Shown: piece after piece, positions 4,289 to 6,927 of the stretch
Layout: each line of letters begins with the position of its first letter
Numbering within the stretch: position 1 is the first letter of the stretch
NCBI GenBank assembly: GCA_001828545.1
Contig: MHYW01000008.1
Span: forward strand, 1 to 6,927
DNA from: Planctomycetes bacterium RIFCSPHIGHO2_12_FULL_52_36
GTDB lineage: Bacteria; Planctomycetota; Brocadiia; Brocadiales; Bathyanammoxibiaceae
Direction of reading: 5' to 3'
DNA length: 6,927 nucleotides
Translations under genes and position numbers: made by a program
The notes under the pieces: generated by a model
Told to the model about the DNA's origin: nothing
The model's database searches: none
Seen by the model: only the letters and a program-made list of their open reading frames with translations

Positions 4289-5287
4289 TCAGGAAACCAT
4301 AAGCCCCCCCAAATACGCCAGCAACCCCTCCAGTTCACTACCTTTTCCAGAAAAGACCTCCGCATGATACTTCACGTGGAAGCCCAGTCTTTTTACCAGG
4401 ATACCCTTTAAGAAATTATCCGTAACCAGTACATCACAGTAAGGGAGTACGGTCCCCACTATCAGTGAATCGTAGAAGTCCCCCTCTTCTGGCTCCCTGG
4501 CCTCCTCATACACCAGGATGGCCGCATTCAGAGAGGAGACTACGTCCACAAACGGCACAGCCTTGAGCCATCCGGAGTCCATGAAGGCCACAAGCCTCTT
4601 AAGGTCCGGGTCGCGGGTCTTGTAGACTTCTAACCCATTCCTTCTCGGCCCTCCCAGGTGGTAGGCCTCCATAATATAAGTAGAGAGGCACGGCCTCCTA
4701 TCCTCTTGTAACAGGTAGCCTTTCACCAGGGCCTGTCTTTCACGCCCCCTTTGTTGGCGGAAGAGTTTGTTGGTAAGTTCTGGAAGCCCCCTCTGTCCGC
4801 CTGAGGCGGACTCCATGGTCTCCTTCCTCAGTCCTTCCCATCTCTCTTTGTACAACCTCTTGAGGCGTTCTAATTCTTGTAGCGGGTGGCAGGGCCACTC
4901 CCGACAAAAAAGGATGTCTCCTCCCGTGGTCTTGTCGTGAAAGGCCTCGCTCCTGGAGAGGACGGAAGGTCTACCGCCAAAGAAGCCCTCCACTGCCCTC
5001 TGCATCTGCACGTCTACCAGCCCCCTCCAGTCCCTGAAACTAATACCCTGGGAGAGTTGCCGAAGGGTTTCCAGTAGTTTTGTCTTGAGGATATCACTTC
5101 CCAGTTCCGACTCTATCCTGTGGAATACAGACTCCGGACAGATAATCCTGCCCCCTTTAACCAGGGTCTCCAGTCCGCCTGAGGCGGAGAAAAGCCTTTC
5201 AACCCTCTCCTCTTTTATCTGCCCCAACTTCACCTTAGCGATAAAGCTCAGGACGTTTTGGTCGAGATAGACAATCTTTTTATCCAT
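4289..5287 (-). CDS. Large PIN-like domain protein, candidate nuclease
   Basis: The 332-residue protein opens with MDKKIVYLDQNVLSFIA, a PIN-like first strand with Asp9 in the L-D-Q-N form. It ends with EEGDFYDSLIVGTVLPYCDVLVTDNFL, carrying the later acidic residues Asp270, Asp273 and Asp290 (V-T-D-N) expected of a metal-dependent PIN ribonuclease site. About 250 residues separate these motifs, against about 100 in VapC toxins, so this is not a standard VapC. The middle is charged and Arg/Glu-rich. Two palindromic repeats are inserted in the same reading frame, each giving SASGG, at residues 34-38 and 160-164. Start: ATG at 5287 rather than the adjacent TTG at 5290; no Shine-Dalgarno is seen, and TAAAAT lies seven bases upstream, so a leaderless message is possible. 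It converges on the AbrB-like gene. Function beyond probable nuclease is unknown. Confidence 0.65.
   Translation of the reverse strand: MDKKIVYLDQNVLSFIAKVKLGQIKEERVERLFSASGGLETLVKGGRIICPESVFHRIESELGSDILKTKLLETLRQLSQGISFRDWRGLVDVQMQRAVEGFFGGRPSVLSRSEAFHDKTTGGDILFCREWPCHPLQELERLKRLYKERWEGLRKETMESASGGQRGLPELTNKLFRQQRGRERQALVKGYLLQEDRRPCLSTYIMEAYHLGGPRRNGLEVYKTRDPDLKRLVAFMDSGWLKAVPFVDVVSSLNAAILVYEEAREPEEGDFYDSLIVGTVLPYCDVLVTDNFLKGILVKRLGFHVKYHAEVFSGKGSELEGLLAYLGGLMVS
4796..4810. repeat. 15-base palindromic repeat, copy 3, inside the PIN-like gene
   Basis: Identical to the copies at 912-926 and 5174-5188. Read on the minus strand it encodes S-A-S-G-G at residues 160-164 without breaking the frame. 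Confidence 0.85.
5174..5188. repeat. 15-base palindromic repeat, copy 4, inside the PIN-like gene
   Basis: Identical to copy 3 and read in the same frame, giving S-A-S-G-G at residues 34-38, between the first PIN strand region and the following helix. Confidence 0.85.
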
Positions 5288-5320
5288 CAATAGTATTTTA
5301 CGTGCGAACCCTGGGCAAGG

Positions 5321-5437
5321 CTAGGGGGTAGGGGGCAGGGATTAGGGGTCAGGGGCCAGGGATCAGGGGTTAGCATTTTTCCCCCTAGTCCCTAATCCCT
5401 GGTCCCTAGTCCCTAGCCTCTAATCCCTGGTCCCTGT
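5321..5437. repeat. Long G-rich/C-rich heptanucleotide foldback
   Basis: Seven exact seven-base units of the form N-N-A-G-G-G-(A/G) occupy 5321-5369. After a short T-rich loop, eight units of the inverted form (mostly TCCCTNN) occupy 5382-5437. The two arms are inverted copies of the same unit and can form a hairpin of about 50 base pairs. The G-rich arm has runs of three to five G every seven bases and could form G-quadruplexes. It lies in the promoter gap between two divergent genes. Confidence 0.8.
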
Positions 5438-5444
5438 TTTCCCC

Positions 5445-5473
5445 TTGAAAGACCTCCTCAGAGACAGTAGAAT
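5445..5473 (+). promoter_or_regulatory. Candidate sigma70-like promoter of the phosphatidyltransferase operon
   Basis: TTGAAA at 5445-5450, a 17-base spacer and TAGAAT at 5468-5473 give a near-consensus promoter just downstream of the heptad foldback. Transcription would start near 5480, leaving a leader of about 110 bases that includes the heptad run at 5516-5543. Confidence 0.6.
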
Positions 5474-5515
5474 TCCCTGGGGTGACAGGGCTACGGAACA
5501 GGTAAAGATCTTCTC

Positions 5516-5543
5516 CCCTGTATCCTGTGCCCTGTTCCCTGTA
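5516..5543. repeat. Short heptad repeat in the operon leader
   Basis: Four seven-base units: CCCTGTA, TCCTGTG, CCCTGTT, CCCTGTA. The unit is related to the C-rich arm of the foldback 70 bases upstream (TCCCTGT), so it is probably part of the same repeat family. Confidence 0.65.
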
Positions 5544-5591
5544 ACTTTGTCTGGTATACAGGGCCACTCCCGGTAAAAGGATGGAAGGAAT

Positions 5592-6224
5592 TTGAAAGCT
5601 GCTATCATCACCCTATCAAGGGTCATACTGGTCTTTGTCATCGTAGCCCTCTTTCAGAGGGGATACTACCTTAACGCCCTGGCCACCCTTCTCACGGCCG
5701 TAATAATTACCATGGATGCACTGGATGGCTATATTGCAAGGCAATATGGGGAGACCTCTGCACAGGGGGCTGCTTTGGACATCCTGGGCGACAGGATAGT
5801 AGAGAACGTGCTGTGGATATACTTTGCCTGCGTGGGAGAGTATAGTTTCTGGGTCCCTGCCATAGTCATAAGCCGGGACGTAGTAGTAGACAACCTGAGG
5901 AGTATGGCCTTTGCTGAGGGGAAGACGGCCTTCGGGGAGACGACCATGCAGAAGGCGGAATGGGCCAAGCTCCTGGTCAGTTCCCGCATCTCCAGGTTCC
6001 TTTACGCCGCCTCAAAGGGGGTCTGTTTTACCTATCTCGGCTTAATCATAACTCTCAGAAGCACAGAGGTCTCTGCACTATGGATGAATTATTTAATGTC
6101 CGCTAAGTATACCCTGGTCTATGGGACGGTGGTCTTCTGCCTCTTGAGAGGTTTCCCTGTAGTGTGGGAAGGCAGGGGGTATCTCCTGGGAAGTAGTCTC
6201 AACCCACCCCGGGCGAGTTCCTAG
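5592..6224 (+). CDS. CDP-alcohol phosphatidyltransferase family membrane protein
   Basis: The 210-residue protein has the complete family signature D-x2-D-G-x2-A-R-x8-G-x3-D-x3-D: D42, D45, G46, A49, R50, G59, D63 and D67. These residues bind Mg2+ and the CDP group. Hydrophobic membrane segments are seen near 5-22, 27-41, 73-94, 142-154 and 172-186. Members transfer a phosphatidyl or related lipid group from CDP-activated donor to an alcohol such as glycerol 3-phosphate, inositol phosphate or serine; size and signature do not settle the substrate. PgsA-like glycerol-phosphate transfer is one option, supported by the phosphatase gene six bases later. Start: TTG at 5592, since an in-frame stop lies just upstream (5574-5576) and GGAAGGAA sits immediately ahead. 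The C-terminal 20 residues are polar and low in conservation appeal. Confidence 0.88.
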   Translation: MKAAIITLSRVILVFVIVALFQRGYYLNALATLLTAVIITMDALDGYIARQYGETSAQGAALDILGDRIVENVLWIYFACVGEYSFWVPAIVISRDVVVDNLRSMAFAEGKTAFGETTMQKAEWAKLLVSSRISRFLYAASKGVCFTYLGLIITLRSTEVSALWMNYLMSAKYTLVYGTVVFCLLRGFPVVWEGRGYLLGSSLNPPRASS

Positions 6225-6229
6225 TCCCT

Positions 6230-6877
6230 ATGCTGAGGGCTGCTATATTTGATATAGACAATACCCTAATTAAGGGCCGTTCCTCGGAACGGATCTTTAT
6301 AAAATACCTCCTTAAAAAGGGAATAATCACGCCCCTGGATATGCTACGGTTCCTCTACACCTTTCTCTTTGAACTCCTTACTTTCCGGGGACTCTACCTC
6401 AAGAACAACAAGTCTTATCTGAAGGGCAAAGAACCCTCCATCGTAAAGGAAGAGGCCAGTCATTGTTTCAGGGAACACATAGCACCCTTTATAACCCCTA
6501 AAGCAAGGGAAGAGATGGAGCGGAAGAGGGCAGAGGGCTATACCATTATCCTTATATCCGGGACACTGGACGTCCTGATTGAGGGATTTAAAGAAGCCCT
6601 GGGGGCTAGTGCCGCCGTAGGCTCAAATCTCCAGAGGGCGGATGGGGTATTTACTGGAAGGCTTGAGGGGACTCATCCCTATGGCCTGGGCAAGGCCAGC
6701 ATCCTCCAGGGGCTCGCCTTACGGATGGACATTGACCTCAAAAATTCTTACGCCTATGCAGACCACTATTCTGACGTGGAGTTCCTTGGTATGGTAGGCC
6801 ACCCAGTGGCAGTCAACGCCCATCCCGTACTGAAGTTATACGCACACCGGAAGGGCTGGTCTGTGGTGGAGTTTTAG
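6230..6877 (+). CDS. HAD-superfamily subfamily IB phosphatase
   Basis: The 215-residue protein has all four HAD motifs: motif I DIDNT (nucleophile Asp8 and acid/base Asp10), motif II Ser110 in LISGT, motif III Lys155 in GLGKAS, and motif IV D178-x3-D182 in YADHYSDVEF. The pattern A-Y-A-D-x-x-S-D followed by G-x-P-V-A-V-N is that of the HAD-IB group that includes SerB-like phosphatases and PgpC-type phosphatidylglycerophosphate phosphatases. A helical, hydrophobic cap region spans about 20-60 (FLYTFLFELLTF), which could suit a lipid or membrane-near substrate. The gene starts five bases after the TAG of the phosphatidyltransferase gene and is almost certainly co-transcribed. The inferred role is removing a phosphate from that enzyme's product; a soluble small-molecule phosphatase remains possible. 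No strong Shine-Dalgarno is present, so translation is probably coupled. Confidence 0.88.
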   Translation: MLRAAIFDIDNTLIKGRSSERIFIKYLLKKGIITPLDMLRFLYTFLFELLTFRGLYLKNNKSYLKGKEPSIVKEEASHCFREHIAPFITPKAREEMERKRAEGYTIILISGTLDVLIEGFKEALGASAAVGSNLQRADGVFTGRLEGTHPYGLGKASILQGLALRMDIDLKNSYAYADHYSDVEFLGMVGHPVAVNAHPVLKLYAHRKGWSVVEF

Positions 6878-6927
6878 GTATTGAATATACTTTCCACAAA
6901 TTCAATGCTCAACCCATCGTTCTACAA

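Larger units (their letters stand above)
5288..5591. other. Gene-free stretch of 304 bases between divergent genes
   Basis: It contains the heptad foldback array 5321-5437, a plus-strand promoter at 5445-5473 and a shorter heptad run at 5516-5543. The ribosome binding site GGAAGGAA of the phosphatidyltransferase gene is at 5583-5590. A minus-strand open frame (5641-5420) across part of it has no family resemblance and is largely repeat. Confidence 0.7.

Noticed and set aside
5420..5641. Minus-strand open frame of 73 codons across the promoter gap
   Set aside because: It consists largely of translated repeats and the antisense of the phosphatidyltransferase start, and it would run through the plus-strand promoter and ribosome binding site.

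Overview
The window looks like a piece of an uncultured bacterial chromosome. Bacterial features are the Shine-Dalgarno starts, several sigma70-like -35/-10 pairs with exact 17-base spacers, and a tRNA-Gln with a U1:A72 acceptor end and encoded CCA. Two genes are better known from archaea (topoisomerase VI subunit A and a cyclic 2,3-diphosphoglycerate synthetase-like GTPase). That mix occurs in some deep-branching or candidate bacterial phyla; I cannot name the taxon from sequence alone.

Layout. 1-821 (+): 3' end of topoisomerase VI subunit A, followed with no gap by a DUF4258/DUF2283 toxin-antitoxin-like pair. 822-1019: short intergenic stretch with palindromic repeats and a promoter. 1020-1093 (+): tRNA-Gln(CTG). 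1110-1181: a palindromic repeat that appears to be interrupted by a second palindrome. 1185-3572 (-): two-gene unit, carbamate kinase then the cDPG synthetase-like GTPase, with a good promoter at 3645-3673; the 111 bases between them are repeats. 3573-3982: 410 bases without a gene, holding two promoters on opposite strands, a small palindrome and a foldback element of about 150 bases. 3983-4259 (+): AbrB/MazE-type antitoxin-like gene broken by a frameshift in a GA dinucleotide tract. 4289-5287 (-): large PIN-like nuclease candidate with two palindromic repeats inserted in frame. 5288-5591: 304 bases without a gene, dominated by a foldback of heptanucleotide repeats, then a promoter. 5592-6877 (+): CDP-alcohol phosphatidyltransferase and a HAD-IB phosphatase, probably one operon for phospholipid headgroup synthesis. 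6878-6927: nothing recognisable.

The most striking property is the density and variety of small repeats: at least three unrelated families (a 15-base palindrome in four near-identical copies plus one covarying variant, heptad foldback arrays, and longer hairpin elements), which have altered coding sequence in several genes. I see no defence island, CRISPR array, prophage or transposase, and no clear previously undescribed multi-gene system. The best candidates for follow-up are the repeat families, the frameshifted antitoxin and the kinase/cDPG synthetase pairing.
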